A DNA stretch of 64,000 nt, taken from positions 1 through 64,000 of the forward strand of contig OY978098.1 of the NCBI GenBank assembly GCA_963854735.1. Direction: 5' to 3'. Origin of the DNA: Marvania coccoides. Lineage: Eukaryota; Chlorophyta; Trebouxiophyceae; Chlorellales; Chlorellaceae. The notes under the pieces were generated by a model. The model had not been told where the DNA came from. It saw nothing but the letters and a program-made list of their open reading frames with translations, and searched no databases. This document shows, piece after piece, positions 22,104-32,561 of this stretch (the stretch's first letter is position 1; each line of letters opens with the position of its first letter). Position numbers and translations under genes: made by a program.

Positions 22104-24175
22104 ATGGCGCACAGCTGCGGGCTGTTGGTGATCGGAATTGTTTTTTTCATAACACTTGCAGCTGCCTCTCCCGCCCTGCGCGGCATCGATCCAGAGCTCC
22201 GATCACGCTACAATACACCAAATGGAAACTTTGCTTGCCTGGATGGGGCAAAGACCATCGCCGCTGTGCAAGTGAACGATGGCTATTGCGACTGCTTTGA
22301 TGGCTCAGACGAGCCAGGTGCGTCGTTGATTTTGGATGCAAATACCTCAGCGTAACCACCTTCCAGCGGTCAACCCCCACATATGCGTGCGTTCTTTATT
22401 GTTTGCAGGTACCGCTGCCTGCCCCAACGGCCGCTTTTTCTGTCGCAACCTGGGGTCTGAGCCCAAGGTCCTCAACGCCTCGTTCGTGGACGATGGAGTG
22501 TGTGGTAGGTCTTCAACGCATGCAAAATATGCATTGCATTTCCGTTGGGACGTTGAACTTGATTCAAAATTAATTTTGATCGCTCTCTGCAGACTGCTGC
22601 GACGGCAGTGACGAGGCCCCAGGGGCGTGCCCCAAGAATTGCCACGTCGAGGGCGAGGCCGCTCTGGCTTCCCTGCGCGCTGAGCTATCCGAGGCGGAGT
22701 CTGCTCTGCGCAAGCGGGCCAATTACATCAAGTGCGTTGAGGATGGGGGGAGCGATTGTGATGATGCTGCTAACAACAAGAACAACATCACCACCAATGC
22801 CCACCATGTGGAGCTTTTGTGGCGCGCGGGTGGGATGCTGTTGGCCTCTGGCGCGTCAATGATCGTCTTCTTTCTTTTCGCAGACGTGCGTCGGGCCTTC
22901 GCCGTGATTGGGAGTCGAGGCTGGCGGAAATTAAGGCGACGGAGGGGGCAGCGGACGCCAAGGCACAGGCAGCAGCTGCCAAGCGCGATCGTCTGAGCGG
23001 CCAGCTGACCAAGCTCGAGGCCAGGATGCGTGCCCTGGAGGAGGCGATCAGGCCGCCAGAGCCTGCGCCAGAGCCTGCGCCGGAGCAGGTAGAAAAGGGG
23101 GGGGGGGGGCCTTGCTGCAGGCGCTGAGGATGGTGCTGCGGAGGTCTCTTCTTCCCCCCCTTACGACGATGCCCTGCCGTACGACGATGAGGACGGCCAC
23201 CGCCTTGAAGACTACGCAGCAGCAGGAGGTGCCGATGCCGCACCTGCCGAAGATGAGGCAGCTGAAGAGGAGCCGCAGCAAGAGGAGGAGAAGGGGGAGA
23301 CCCCTGAGGAGCTTGCGCGCCGTGTGGCCTCCCAGTGGATCCCTGGAACGGCAGAGCCAAAGCGCACCGAGGAGCAGCAGCAAGATCAAGAGGAGGATGA
23401 AGGTCAAGATGATGGCGTGGAGGAGGTGTCTGCAGATGCGTATACCCCGGAAGAAGATGAAGAGGAGGAGGAGGCGCACGAGCTCACGCCGCCTGATGCC
23501 GGCACCACTGACGAGCTCGCCGCGCCCGCAGAGCCTGAGATGGGGCTGGGAGACGCAGAGCTTGGCTTTGTGGGCACGGTGAAGGCCTGGGCGACTGGGG
23601 TGGTGGCTCGTGTGATGCGCAGGGCGCCCGACGCGCGCGAGCTGGAGCAGCTACGCGTGGCGGTGGCTGCGCTGCGGAAGCGCACAGACGCGGCGCGCGA
23701 CACGGCCTCCTCTGCCCAGACCACCGCCAACAATCTGCGCTCTGAAAAGTCCACCCTTGAGGAAAAGGTTGGGCGCACGTACGGGCCAGAGGACGCGTAC
23801 GCCCAGCTGGCAGACCGCTGTGTGGAGACCAAGGTGGACAAGTACACCTACAAGGTGTGTCCCTTCAGCAAGGCCGAGCAGGTGGAGGGCGCCATCCCCG
23901 TGGGTCTGGGCACCTGGAGTGGGTTTGACGCCGCGGGGGACCACATGAAGTTTGAAAACGGGATGGGGTGCTGGAACGGACCCTCCAGGTCCATGACGGT
24001 GCGGGTGCGGTGCGGCAACGCGGAGACGCTGTCCCGCGTGGCCGAGCCCTCCCGGTGCGAGTACGCGGCAGAGATGACGACGCCCGCTGCGTGCACAGAG
24101 GCGCAGGTACAGGCGCTGCGAGACGCCTTGGCGGCCAAGCACGCGTTTGTGCACGGCATCAGAGACGAGCTTTGA
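22104..24175 (+). CDS. PRKCSH: Glucosidase II beta subunit (PRKCSH family), ER lumen
   Basis: The start at 22104 gives a signal peptide (MAHSCGLLVIGIVFFITLAAA). Two LDL-receptor class A-like repeats follow (DGYCDCFDGSDEPGTAAC and DDGVCDCCDGSDE), then a charged coiled coil with acidic Glu-rich segments. A mannose-6-phosphate receptor homology (MRH) domain contains CPF, GTWSGF, GMGCWNG and RVRCG. The last residues are RDEL, an ER retrieval signal close to HDEL/KDEL. The beta subunit retains the catalytic alpha subunit in the ER and recognises N-glycans during trimming and calnexin-cycle quality control. At 23097-23109 a run of 13 G breaks the frame: either a ~40-nt intron (23089-23128) removes it or the run is one base too long in this assembly. 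Confidence 0.9.
23097..23109. repeat. Poly-G run (13 G) interrupting the glucosidase II beta reading frame
   Basis: Upstream coding continues in one frame to the run and the downstream coding block is open in the next frame. With 12 G the two frames would be continuous. The alternative is a very short intron from GTAGAA at 23089 to an AG at 23127-23128. Confidence 0.7.
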
Positions 24176-24277
24176 TAAAAATTATAGTATTCGACATGCA
24201 TTCTTTCTTCGTGACGACATGAATATGGAATATTTGTTTATGGTTTGTTTTAAAGTTCCATTTACGTTAGTATAAAG

Positions 24278-24582
24278 TCACGAAGGAGGGGCGAAGTTGG
24301 GCATGTCGCACGCTGGTCTGCAGGCTATCTCGGCTGAAGGAGGGGGGTGCGCAAACGGGCTCTCCCCCAGGTTGACCCTCACGCTTGCTGGCTCTGCCTG
24401 GGTGGGATGGGTGTACAGCGACACGGTGGGGTAATAGGTGCCCTCCAGCACGCCATCAAATGCCCGCCCCTGCGACACCCCGTTGACGAAGAACTCCACG
24501 TGGCCGCCCTCCAGTGGGCGGGGCTCTGGCGGCACCTCGTCAGCAGTGAAGTACAGCTGCCCCTTGTACTTGACGACGTCTG

Positions 24583-24639
<57 letters not shown>

Positions 24640-25425
24640 GCATGCACACGATGTTTTCAAACACAGTGTTTCCATGCAAAGAGGGAAGGCTAACGTGAAT
24701 GCATGCGGTTTTCGAGCCCACCATCAGCCGTCTTTTCCAGCGGCCGCCCCCCTGGCGGCAGGTGCAGCAGGCACCCCACCACGTCACCCTCCCTAAACGC
24801 CGCCCCATACTCCTCCCGCACCCCCCTGTGCACCTTTGCGCCGTGGATGGAACGGTAGCCGTACCCAGCAGTGTCAGCGCCCACGGGAGCCTGAAGCTCT
24901 GCAGCCCGCGTGGACCACCCCACGCGGGCTGCCCCTGTCTCTCCTAGCGTTTCTGCCACCGCTTCGAAGAACCAGGTGCCCTGGAACGCGCCGTGGGTGG
25001 AGCGCACGCTGCTGTAGCCACGGCTGCTGCTGGCGCACAGCTGGGAGTCGTCCAGTGATATCTGGGGGGCTTTCTCTTCGGCAGACAACCGCGCAGGCCG
25101 CTTTGATCGCTGCAGGCGCTCGCTGCCCCTCTCCACGGGCTCCCCCAGACGTATCATTTGTTCTGGCGCGACAGGAGCGTTGTTGCCGCGTCGGTCTGCA
25201 CCAGTGCCGCCCTTGCGCTTCTTGCTGCGGCCAGGAGGGGCTGGCTCAAACGCGAGTGGCGCTTCGGTTCCTGTGTTGTCCGAATAGAGAAACAGCCAGG
25301 GACCGTCGAGAAAGGAACCAAAAATGTAAATTAGTTTTCGCTCCGCATTCATACGCTATCAACGCACCGGGTGCCGGGTGCGGCTTTTCATCAGAAGGGC
25401 CAGCCCCTGCGGCTTCGCTCGTCAT
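24278..25425 (-). CDS. ASH2: ASH2-type SPRY-domain subunit of the Set1/COMPASS histone H3K4 methyltransferase
   Basis: Three exons are inferred. The first starts at 25425 (MTSEAAGAG) and is joined by a GTGCGT donor to an exon from ~25275 to ~24730. The last exon runs from ~24580 to 24278. The SPRY domain aligns well with ASH2/ASH2L: ISLDDSQLCASSSRGYSSVR, HGAFQGTWFFEAVAE, ARVGWSTRAAELQAPVG, YGAAFREGDVVGCLLHLPPG, VEFFVNGVSQGRAFDG and GTYYPTVSLY. A Lys/Arg-rich stretch (GRSKKRKGG) precedes it. There is no PHD/winged-helix part as in human ASH2L, so this is a short form like yeast Bre2 or plant ASH2R. ASH2 binds RBBP5 and activates SET-domain methyltransferases in the nucleus. About 300 residues. 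Confidence 0.86.
24589..24637. repeat. (AG)n microsatellite in an ASH2 intron
   Basis: About 24 AG units. On the coding (minus) strand it reads (CT)n and ends close to the CTGTGTGCAG acceptor, so it sits where the polypyrimidine tract is expected. Confidence 0.95.
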
Positions 25426-25628
25426 TTCGCTGTTGAAAAACTTTGTGTAATTTTTAAATTTAATCAAGACGTTTTTTGAAAAATTGTAGACCAGCGAGGC
25501 TGTGCGCTGTGTTCTATTCTACGATCTATAAAATTTGAACCAAAATTGATAAATAACGTCAACAGGGGTCGGGGGGGGGGGATTCTCTCCTTCAAGGCTT
25601 GCTTCACCTCTCTCCTCTACTCCCCTCT

Positions 25629-26627
25629 TTACACGAAAACGTTGCTGCCTTTATAATCCAGCCTCACAGGCAGCGCCCCTTTATACACCACCCTCGCCCC
25701 CTCGTGGTCCAGCTCGCACGCCACCGCCAAAATTTTCACGCCCGCTGCCGCTGCCGCAGCCACCAGCTCAAAGTACGCAGAGTCTTTTGTAAAACAGGGG
25801 GCAAACGCGACGCAGTCCCCGCGCTGCACCAGAAACACCATCGCTGCCTCCCCTCCCTTTTCAACAATTTGCGTGAGCTCCCGAACGTGGCGTTGCGCCC
25901 TCACGCTGACAGTGTCGGGAAACAGCGCGATGCGCTCGCCGCCCCCAGCAGCAATGTCTTCCGCCAGTGTGACGCTCTTCACCTCCACGTAGCAGCTCGT
26001 TCCCTCCGCCCGCTCCAACAAGAAGTCTATCCTTGACTTTTCGGCGCCGTACTTCACCTCCGGCTTGATGGAGTCAATGGGCAGAAGCTCGGGAAGAGCC
26101 TTGGCATCGAGTAGCGCCCGCACCATGGCGTTGGCCTTGGCGCTGTGCGTCCCGATCCATGCAGCGTCGCGTCCGGGCGAGGGTTGGATCCACTCCAGTG
26201 TGTGGGCGTACTTGCGGGCAGCGTTGGAGGAGACTGACAGCATGACTGGAGACGGCAGGGAGTCTAGAAGGCCTGCAAAAGAAGAACACCAAGTGCGGGA
26301 ACAAGGGGTTGGACGAGGGCTGTTCAATAAACGAGGGCTGTTCAATGCATCAGCAAGACACGTTCCTGTCATCGGCCCTGTGTTTGGAACATGAATGGTG
26401 GTGGCAGCTGCACCGCTGTCAAATTCAACGTCCCCCAAGAAGCGCTTGTAGCGCTGCTGCAGGGAAGCTGGCACCAGGGCGTCGTATGTCAACAGCACCA
26501 AGCCTTCGCCTTCATTTCCGCAGGCAGCTGCAGCACCGCCTCGCAGGCGTTTGGTGGAGGGTGGCAGCTGCGCCGTGCACCCTCGCTTCAAGGACATGCT
26601 TTGCCTCAACAGCGCGCAGCGCAGCAT
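25629..26627 (-). CDS. SfsA-family protein (sugar fermentation stimulation homologue)
   Basis: The conserved SfsA motifs occur in order: RYKRFLGDVEF, IHVPNTGPMTG, ARKYAHTLEW, WIGTHSAKANAMVRALL, KSRIDFLLE, CYVEVKSVTLAED, IALFPDTVSVRAQRHVREL and VFLVQRGDCVAFAPC. The Asp/Glu/Lys set (SRIDFLL and EVKSV) matches a PD-(D/E)XK nuclease-like core. SfsA is common in bacteria; its biochemical role is unclear, with DNA binding or nuclease action proposed. The N-terminus (MLRCALLRQSMSLKRG) could be an organelle-targeting extension; the second Met at 26597 is the alternative start. A stretch at ~26277-26365 is open in frame but breaks the alignment and is probably an intron with a weak GTCTTG donor. About 300-330 residues. 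Confidence 0.75.
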   Translation of the reverse strand: MLRCALLRQSMSLKRGCTAQLPPSTKRLRGGAAAACGNEGEGLVLLTYDALVPASLQQRYKRFLGDVEFDSGAAATTIHVPNTGPMTGTCLADALNSPRLLNSPRPTPCSRTWCSSFAGLLDSLPSPVMLSVSSNAARKYAHTLEWIQPSPGRDAAWIGTHSAKANAMVRALLDAKALPELLPIDSIKPEVKYGAEKSRIDFLLERAEGTSCYVEVKSVTLAEDIAAGGGERIALFPDTVSVRAQRHVRELTQIVEKGGEAAMVFLVQRGDCVAFAPCFTKDSAYFELVAAAAAAGVKILAVACELDHEGARVVYKGALPVRLDYKGSNVFV

Positions 26628-26843
26628 AAATTGGCTGGGATAAATAATTATTATTGATAAACACAAAAATTGAAAATAAAGCAGGAGCTTCTCATAGTTT
26701 ACTCTCCTCCTTCGTTTTTGAAGATATAACCGAATCCATGCCATATGAAATTTGTAGCTAAACGACCTTCACCTCAAGCTCTCTAACTGCAATTCCATAC
26801 CAGAATTATTCTGAGAATAAATAAAACCAGAGATCGAACAATA
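26628..26843. promoter_or_regulatory. Divergent promoter region, SfsA-like/VOC protein
   Basis: 216 AT-rich bp between divergent starts. No specific element is recognised. Confidence 0.4.
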
Positions 26844-27446
26844 ATGACGTCCACCAGCGGTCTTCCGCCCTTCCATCTGGCCTTCCCAGTCCACGATATA
26901 GAAGAAGCTCGGCAATTCTACATTGGGTGTGCTCAATTGCTCTGTCCTCACTTTTTTTGCTCTCTGTCGACACGTTGGCGTCACCACCGCCCCTTGCTGC
27001 TGCTCTCGCAGAGTTCTCGGCTGCACCGAAGGCCGGTCGGCAAAGACGTGGGTGGATTTCAACCTGTTTGGTCACCAGATTGTGGCCCACCTGGTGGCCG
27101 GCTACCACGCCTCCAGGTCGTCGAGTGTGGTGGATGGGGACCCTGTCCCCGTTCCCCACTTTGGTGCAGCTCTGAGCTTGGAAGCATTTCATGCGCTGTC
27201 TAAGCGACTAACAGAGAAGGGCGTGCAGTTTGTGATCGAGCCACACCTGCGCTTCAAAGGCGAGATCGGGTCATTTTTTGCCGGGCTTTCATCTCAACTT
27301 TATCAACAGGATTTCCGCTTGAGGTGCGCGCAGGAATGCCTGGCGAGCAGTGGACCATGTTCTTCTACGATCAGAGCGGCAATGCGCTGGAGTTTAAGGC
27401 CATGTCGATGCCCAAAAATCTATTTGCCAAGTACACCGTGGGGTAG
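26844..27446 (+). CDS. VOC (glyoxalase/extradiol dioxygenase fold) family protein
   Basis: Three exons are inferred. Exon 1 (26844-~26929) encodes PPFHLAFPVHDIEEARQFYIG, the first VOC strand-helix with a metal-ligand His. Exon 2 carries TEGRSAKTWVDFNLFGHQIV and VPHFGAALSLEAFHALSKRL. Exon 3 carries FPLEVRAGMPGEQWTMFFYD and GNALEFKAMS with a terminal-strand Glu. The pattern resembles bacterial dioxygenase-like VOC proteins of about 140-150 residues. The substrate is unknown. The second intron has a GC donor (TTCAAAG|GCGAGA at 27260) and restores the conserved RFKG-FPLEVRAGMPG sequence in frame, which is good evidence that it is spliced. It is transcribed away from the SfsA-like gene. Confidence 0.8.
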
Positions 27447-27813
27447 AACTTGGAATTTACAACCTTGTTCTTTCCTTCTTCAATATTGCTAAAACAGCCT
27501 GATTGCGAAAAATAATGAGCTCTCAGGAAGGTCGACGTGGAGGTGAAAAGGGGAATGTTGCATGCCGCTGTAGTTTCGGCGGAAGCTGAGAAGCTGAGGG
27601 TGGGGTACTGCTGTACGTTCTTTCAAATAAGTCGAAGAAATTCAAAGCGCCAGCCGGCAGCAACTCGAATGGCATTGGAAAGCAAGAAAATGCTTGGTGG
27701 GGTCACACATCGACTCCAAAGGGGAAAGAGACTGATCAAGCGATTAAATCTCGGCCCACTTGCACAAACACCGCAGATTACTAAGATCCCTGGCCCCCGC
27801 GTCGATTAATTTT
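27447..27813. other. Spacer between VOC gene and UMP-CMP kinase
   Basis: 367 bp. A 90-codon frame at 27537-27809 has no recognisable protein features. It probably contains the VOC 3' UTR and the kinase promoter. Confidence 0.45.
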
Positions 27814-28864
27814 ATGACTTTGCGACGAAAAGCGTTTCAATCTGTTGCAGCTCTTTTGAAATCTGCAGCAAACAAGCCGGCAAGCAGCGTCGTTGCAGCC
27901 AGACAACCCACTTTTTCTGCGGCATCTGAGGTAGCACCGCTCCCTCAGTTTAACAAAGTAAGTTTTTGAAATTAATCAAGTCAAGAAACGTGGGTTGCAA
28001 ATGTGCGCCTTCTCGCCAATCCAGCTCACTTCCAACTCTTCACGTATATACGCAAATTGCAGTTCACCGGCAGCAGCTCTAGGATTGCGCTTGCGTTCGG
28101 AGCAGCAGCCCTCATGACCGTAGCAGAGCCACCCACCGCCATGGCCCAGCCAAAGGTGAGGCGCAGAGGCTGGTTTCAGGTCGCTACGTGATACAATATT
28201 TTTTGGCTCACCCCCCTGCTCAATTCCCCCGAAACGACCACAGGTCGTGTCTGCGCCCAACGGCTCCGCCGCAGACGGGACCGCCCCCGCAGAGTCCAAG
28301 CAGCAGTACAAGGTGGCCTTCGTGCTGGGAGGACCCGGGTCTGGCAAGGGCACCCAGAGCGCCCGCCTTGTGGATGAGTTTGGCGTTGTGCACCTGTCTG
28401 CTGGCGACCTCCTGCGCGCGCACATGAAGAGCGGCACCCCAGACGGCCAAATGGTGGCGGAGATGATTGCAAACGGGCAGATCGTGCCGTCCTCGGTCAC
28501 CGTGGGCCTGCTGCAGTCCGCCATGGACGCCAGCGGCAACACCAAGTTTCTGATCGACGGCTTCCCTCGCAACGAGGAGAACCGAGCAGCGTTTGAGGTG
28601 CAGACAGGCATCCAGCCCTCGTTCGTGCTGTTCTTCGACTGCCCAGAGGAGGTGATGGAGGCGCGGCTGCTGGGGCGCAACGAGGGGCGCACCGACGACA
28701 ACATCGAGACCATTCGCAAGCGTTTCAAGGTGTTTGTGGGGCAGAGCGTGCCGGTGGTGGAGCACTACGAAAAGCAGAGCAAGGTGGCACGCATCAGGGC
28801 GGACAGGCCGCCAGAGGAGGTGTACAAGGAGGTGCGCAGGGCGTACGTGGAGTTCATGGTCTGA
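27814..28864 (+). CDS. UMP-CMP kinase with organelle-type N-terminal extension
   Basis: Exons 27814-27957, 28063-28155 and 28244-28864 give 285 residues. The kinase part (the last ~195 residues) has the Walker A loop [71 protein letters not shown] and a C-terminal helix ending AYVEFMV. This matches eukaryotic UMP/CMP kinases, which phosphorylate UMP and CMP with ATP. The ~85-residue extension starts [16 protein letters not shown], a typical basic amphipathic targeting sequence. A hydrophobic Ala-rich stretch ([17 protein letters not shown]) encoded by the separate second exon follows. The two-part extension suggests sub-organellar targeting; this is inference. Adenylate kinase is the nearest alternative, but the FPRN/RTDDN details favour UMP-CMP kinase. 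Confidence 0.9.
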
Positions 28865-29011
28865 GACAGGGCATGGCATTGCGGGTATAGGCATATATGC
28901 CGCTGCCCGTTTAAAAATTGTGATCGTCGCATCTTTAAATATTTAATAAAAAATGGTGTGATGTGACGTGATTTATTTTTTAATCGTTCGAGAACGCTCG
29001 GTTCCCAAAAA

Positions 29012-29854
29012 ATGAAACCAGTTTCTGAACAAGGCAATCTGAAAGCCATCCTGATCACTGGTTTCCTCGCTGCCAGTTATGTTGCGCTGTGCGGCGCCAT
29101 TGGCAAGAGGAGACTGCTCCCCAAACGGCTTTCTCGAAAATTGATGCACATGGGCACGTTTTCTCATCTTATCTCCTTCCCCTCCATCTGCTTGTCCCGC
29201 CTCTCAAAACAAAGCTCCTTGATTGTGCACGCAGGTGCGGGTCCCCTCTTTGTACTGTGCTGGCCGCTGTTTTCTACCAGCCCCTGGAGCCCAGCACTGG
29301 CGGCGTGCTGCCCCTTTCTGGCTTCCGTGTTGTTTGCGCTCACCGGCACGGGCAGCGTGCCCGACGTTCTGGGGCTGGTGCCTGGCGCCACGCGCACAGG
29401 GCAGCGCCGAGAGCTGCTGCGAGGACCCTTATTCTACGGCCTCGTGCACGCGGCTGCGGCGGTGCTGGGTTGGTGCAGTCCCGGCGCAGTCCTGGCTGTG
29501 GCCGTGCTGTGCTTTGGCGACGGGCTCGCTGAGGTTGTGGGCGCTAGCGTGGCGTCCCCCAAGCTGCCATGGAACCGAGAAAAATCAACGGCAGGGTCGG
29601 CCGCCTGCTGGGCTGGCGGAACAGCGTGCGGGGTGGTGCTCCTCATGAAGCTGGAGAGGCACAGCGCGCTCAGCCCACAGCTGGCAGCAGGAGCGGCGGA
29701 AGCAACGCCAGCTGCGAGCGTGTTACCAGCCGTGGCCTTCTGCGCGTTGGTTGGCACCATCGTGGAGTCGCTTCCGCTCCGGTACGACGGCATAGACAAC
29801 ATAACGGTGCCGGTGGCAGTCATGCTCGCTTCGCGGCTCGTCTTGGGAGGGTAA
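29012..29854 (+). CDS. Phytol/dolichol kinase-like membrane protein (VTE5/VTE6/FOLK family)
   Basis: The start at 29012 gives an N-terminal hydrophobic helix. RLSRKLMHMG, the family's signature near the first loop, follows. A GC-AG intron (29154-29234, donor ATGG|GCACGT) would join it to AGPLFVLCWPLFS as in plant phytol kinases. The 81-nt intron is also open in frame, so read-through is possible. Later motifs include CFGDGLAEVVG, WNREKSTAGSAA (the CTP-binding GDG and K-S segments) and a terminal VESLPLRYDGIDNITVPV. The protein has several membrane segments and about 253 residues. In plants VTE5 and VTE6 recycle chlorophyll-derived phytol into tocopherol precursors, and FOLK phosphorylates farnesol. 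The exact substrate cannot be told here. It lies 147 bp downstream of the UMP-CMP kinase on the same strand. Confidence 0.82.
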   Translation: MKPVSEQGNLKAILITGFLAASYVALCGAIGKRRLLPKRLSRKLMHMGTFSHLISFPSICLSRLSKQSSLIVHAGAGPLFVLCWPLFSTSPWSPALAACCPFLASVLFALTGTGSVPDVLGLVPGATRTGQRRELLRGPLFYGLVHAAAAVLGWCSPGAVLAVAVLCFGDGLAEVVGASVASPKLPWNREKSTAGSAACWAGGTACGVVLLMKLERHSALSPQLAAGAAEATPAASVLPAVAFCALVGTIVESLPLRYDGIDNITVPVAVMLASRLVLGG

Positions 29855-30015
29855 CCCAATCTCTAGGAATGCAATGGCATATATACATGGCTGATTCCTT
29901 TTTTATTTGAATTCTAGTTGCTAAACAATACAAAATCTGACAAAGCAATACCCCCGATGCGTGTTTGGTAACTAAGAAACAAACCCAAACAATCTGTGCC
30001 TGCCCATCATCATCA

Positions 30016-31885
30016 TCATCGCGCGAGAATGCCGCCCCTGGCCATGCTCAGCAGCTTCTCGAACAGCGCCGCCCCGTTCTCCCTGATGCCGTCGTGCAGC
30101 CACTCGTTGGACACCAGGCGCCGCAGCCCGCCGATGCCGCCGCCCGTCTCCTCTGCCAACTCAAAGTCGACAAACATGTCCTCAAAGTACGACACGGCAG
30201 CCACGGGCACCGGGTTGCTGGCCAGCTGTCGCGTGTCGTACAGCCCCGGCCAGGCCTCTTCCGCAGCCACCAGCTCCGCCGCCTGCTTCACCCGCTTCAG
30301 CTCCCTGAACTCGTCAAACATCCAGGGAAACACCATCTCGCCAGTGAACATCACGCGCCGGCCCTCGGTGACCGCCGCCACCGCGTCAAACTGCGACGCG
30401 TACGCCCCCTCGCCCCTCACCCTCTCCGCCGCCCACCGCGACGCTGCGCCCTGGCAGTAGATGGCCTCGTGCAGCAGCGCGTACAGCGGGTTGGTGTCCC
30501 ACGCCATCGTCGAGTCAAAGTCCTTTATGAAGCGCTGCGACAGCGTGCCAGTGGCCGGGTCGATTGCCGACTCCAACGTGTAGTACAGGCGCTCAAAGCC
30601 GTGGGAGAACCCGAGGGTCTGAAGGCCCAGCAGCTGGAAGGAGCGCGGCGAGAGGAGGTTGCCCGAGGGGGTGGTGATCCCTCCCCCCGGCTGAGCCGCC
30701 AGGTGCGCCACCACCGCCCTGGCGCGGCCCTCCGCCTCTGGGAAGCGCGAGTAGAACTTGTCGTTCTGCTGCAGCACGCGGCGGAAGGTGCGGCGGTAAA
30801 CGTCGTCGGCAGAGCAGGGGGAGGTGATGCCGGGGGGCAGGCCGCCGGCGATCAGCACCTCTGCGAGGGCTGTGCAATGACAAGAAAAAATGGCAAAATT
30901 AAAAATTTGGTACTATTCTTTGGCTTCAGCTAAAAGAAAGAATGAAAGAAAGGTGCTGACGCGAGATTGCCTGGACTTTGTACTGCATTTCGCATGCCTT
31001 GATTGAAACAGAACAAAGAAAGATATAAAAACCTGGCAACTCACACTCTGGGGCCATGCTGAGGTAGGACACGCAGCAAAAGCCTCCGAAGCTCTGGCCC
31101 AGCAGCGACCACCGGGTGTCTCGGCTGCCAGGCGGCAGCAGCGCAGCACGGATGGCCTCAGCATCGCGCACAATGCTGTCCGCGCGGAAGCACTTTAGGT
31201 ACTGCGCTTGCGCCTCTGGGGTGCCTTGCCTTTCCAGCCCAGCTGCTGTGATACCAGTCGACAGGCCAGTGCCGCGTTGGTCCTAAAGCAACGGTGGAAA
31301 ATAAAGAGTCTTACAAAAGAAAGGGTGGTAGAAAACACGAAATGATGCATTTGCAATTCGCGCACCATGAGGACCACTCTGAAGTAATTGACAGCTGACT
31401 TGAGCCACCCGCTGCAATCCATTGGGCGGGGTGCCTCAAACCCTGGGCCACCTGCGCAAAACAAATTCACCACAGCCGCCAGTCAGGAGAGCGATAGCGA
31501 AGGCAGCGCAGGTGCTGCTCAAGCCGAAATATACACACTGTACGCTTTACCTTGCAGGTAGAGGAGGTATGGTAGGCTTTTGTCGCCCAGCTTGTTTCGG
31601 TGGACGACCACCCGGTAAAAAACCTCGATGGAACCCTCCAGCTGGCCTGGAACGAGGAGGAGGAAAGTTGTGAGATTGTCCACGAGCCACTGCACTGCAC
31701 CTGCGACAACCACAGGCTGCAAAAAGCACCAGCGCACCAGAGTAATCGAGGGGCACTCTAATCTTGTTGTCATTGAGCATGAGACCCGGCACGGCGTAGC
31801 CCGCTTCCGACATTTCAGCAGACGAACCATAGCCAGATAGGCTCTGAGCCCCTACCCTGGGCTTTTTCTTAGCACCAGACGCCAT
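30016..31885 (-). CDS. Proline iminopeptidase-like alpha/beta hydrolase (peptidase family S33)
   Basis: Several exons starting at 31885 (MASGAKKKPRVGAQS). They encode QLEGSIEVFYRVVVHRNK (typical of S33 N-termini), LLYLQGGPGFEAPRP (oxyanion loop), DQRGTG, the nucleophile elbow LLGQSFGGFC with Ser in GQSFGG, and a large cap domain. In the last exon the catalytic Asp and His regions are FPWMFDEF...ASNPVPVAAVSYFEDMFVDF and NEWLHDGI. The enzyme removes N-terminal proline or neighbouring residues from peptides. The length of roughly 480 residues is longer than bacterial Pip (~310) and fits the larger fungal/plant type. Introns are GT-AG with phases that preserve these motifs. No signal peptide is seen, so it is probably cytosolic. 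Confidence 0.85.
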
Positions 31886-32561
31886 TATTCTGAAAATTAA
31901 AATTGATCTATGTGAGAAAACAGTGTGATGCGCCTTGCAGATTGATTGAATGGGCCGTGTGCTGGTTACCGCCAGCATATTTAATTTAAACCTTTAAACT
32001 CGGGGGTTTAGCGTCAGGCGAGGCAAAAATAGCATTGGTGAAAAGTAAAGCAGCTGCTGCCAAAGCATGCGATCAGTGGTCATTTAGATTTCATTTGATA
32101 CCCAGGACCGCAAAGGACTGCAAGGTAAGGGATTTGGTGGACAATGGCGGAAATTCATATTTGAAAAAAAAACATGGATCACAAGCACCAGTCCGCACAA
32201 CCTGCTCGTCCGCCCGTTTCCAGGTGAACGTGGCTACCCAATGCGCTTAAAAATAGTCTGATGCGGATAATTGTGTGAAGGGATCGCTTATTGTCCATCA
32301 GACTAGCTGTGGGATCGAGGGTGCTTGTTTGCTACTCATGCAATACTATGGCGGGCTTGCAGGCTGGCCGGAGAGTTTTCCGCTACATTTCGCAAATGCA
32401 CAATGACGTGGTGGTACCGCAATTCCTTCTCAACCAAGCACCAACGTACGAAAGAAAGAATTGGGTGCAAGCAACTCTAACCCTGCACTCACAACTCAAA
32501 GCGCGTTGCCCCCCTTTCACCCTCCAATCATTGATTCTTTATCACATACGCCAAATCCATC
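31886..32561. other. Divergent intergenic region upstream of FAS1 gene
   Basis: 676 bp between the starts of the iminopeptidase (-) and the FAS1 gene (+). A plus-strand frame at 32347-32602 overlaps the FAS1 start in another frame and looks non-coding. Nothing else is recognised. Confidence 0.45.

Noticed and set aside
27537..27809. 90-codon frame before UMP-CMP kinase
   Set aside because: No recognisable features and it ends just before the kinase start; better explained as 3' UTR and promoter.
29154..29234. Reading the phytol kinase-like gene through 29154-29234 as coding
   Set aside because: The 81 nt are in frame and open, but they split a conserved junction (HMG-AGPLF) with an unrelated hydrophobic/polar stretch; a GC-AG intron fits the family better. 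This is a preference, not proof.
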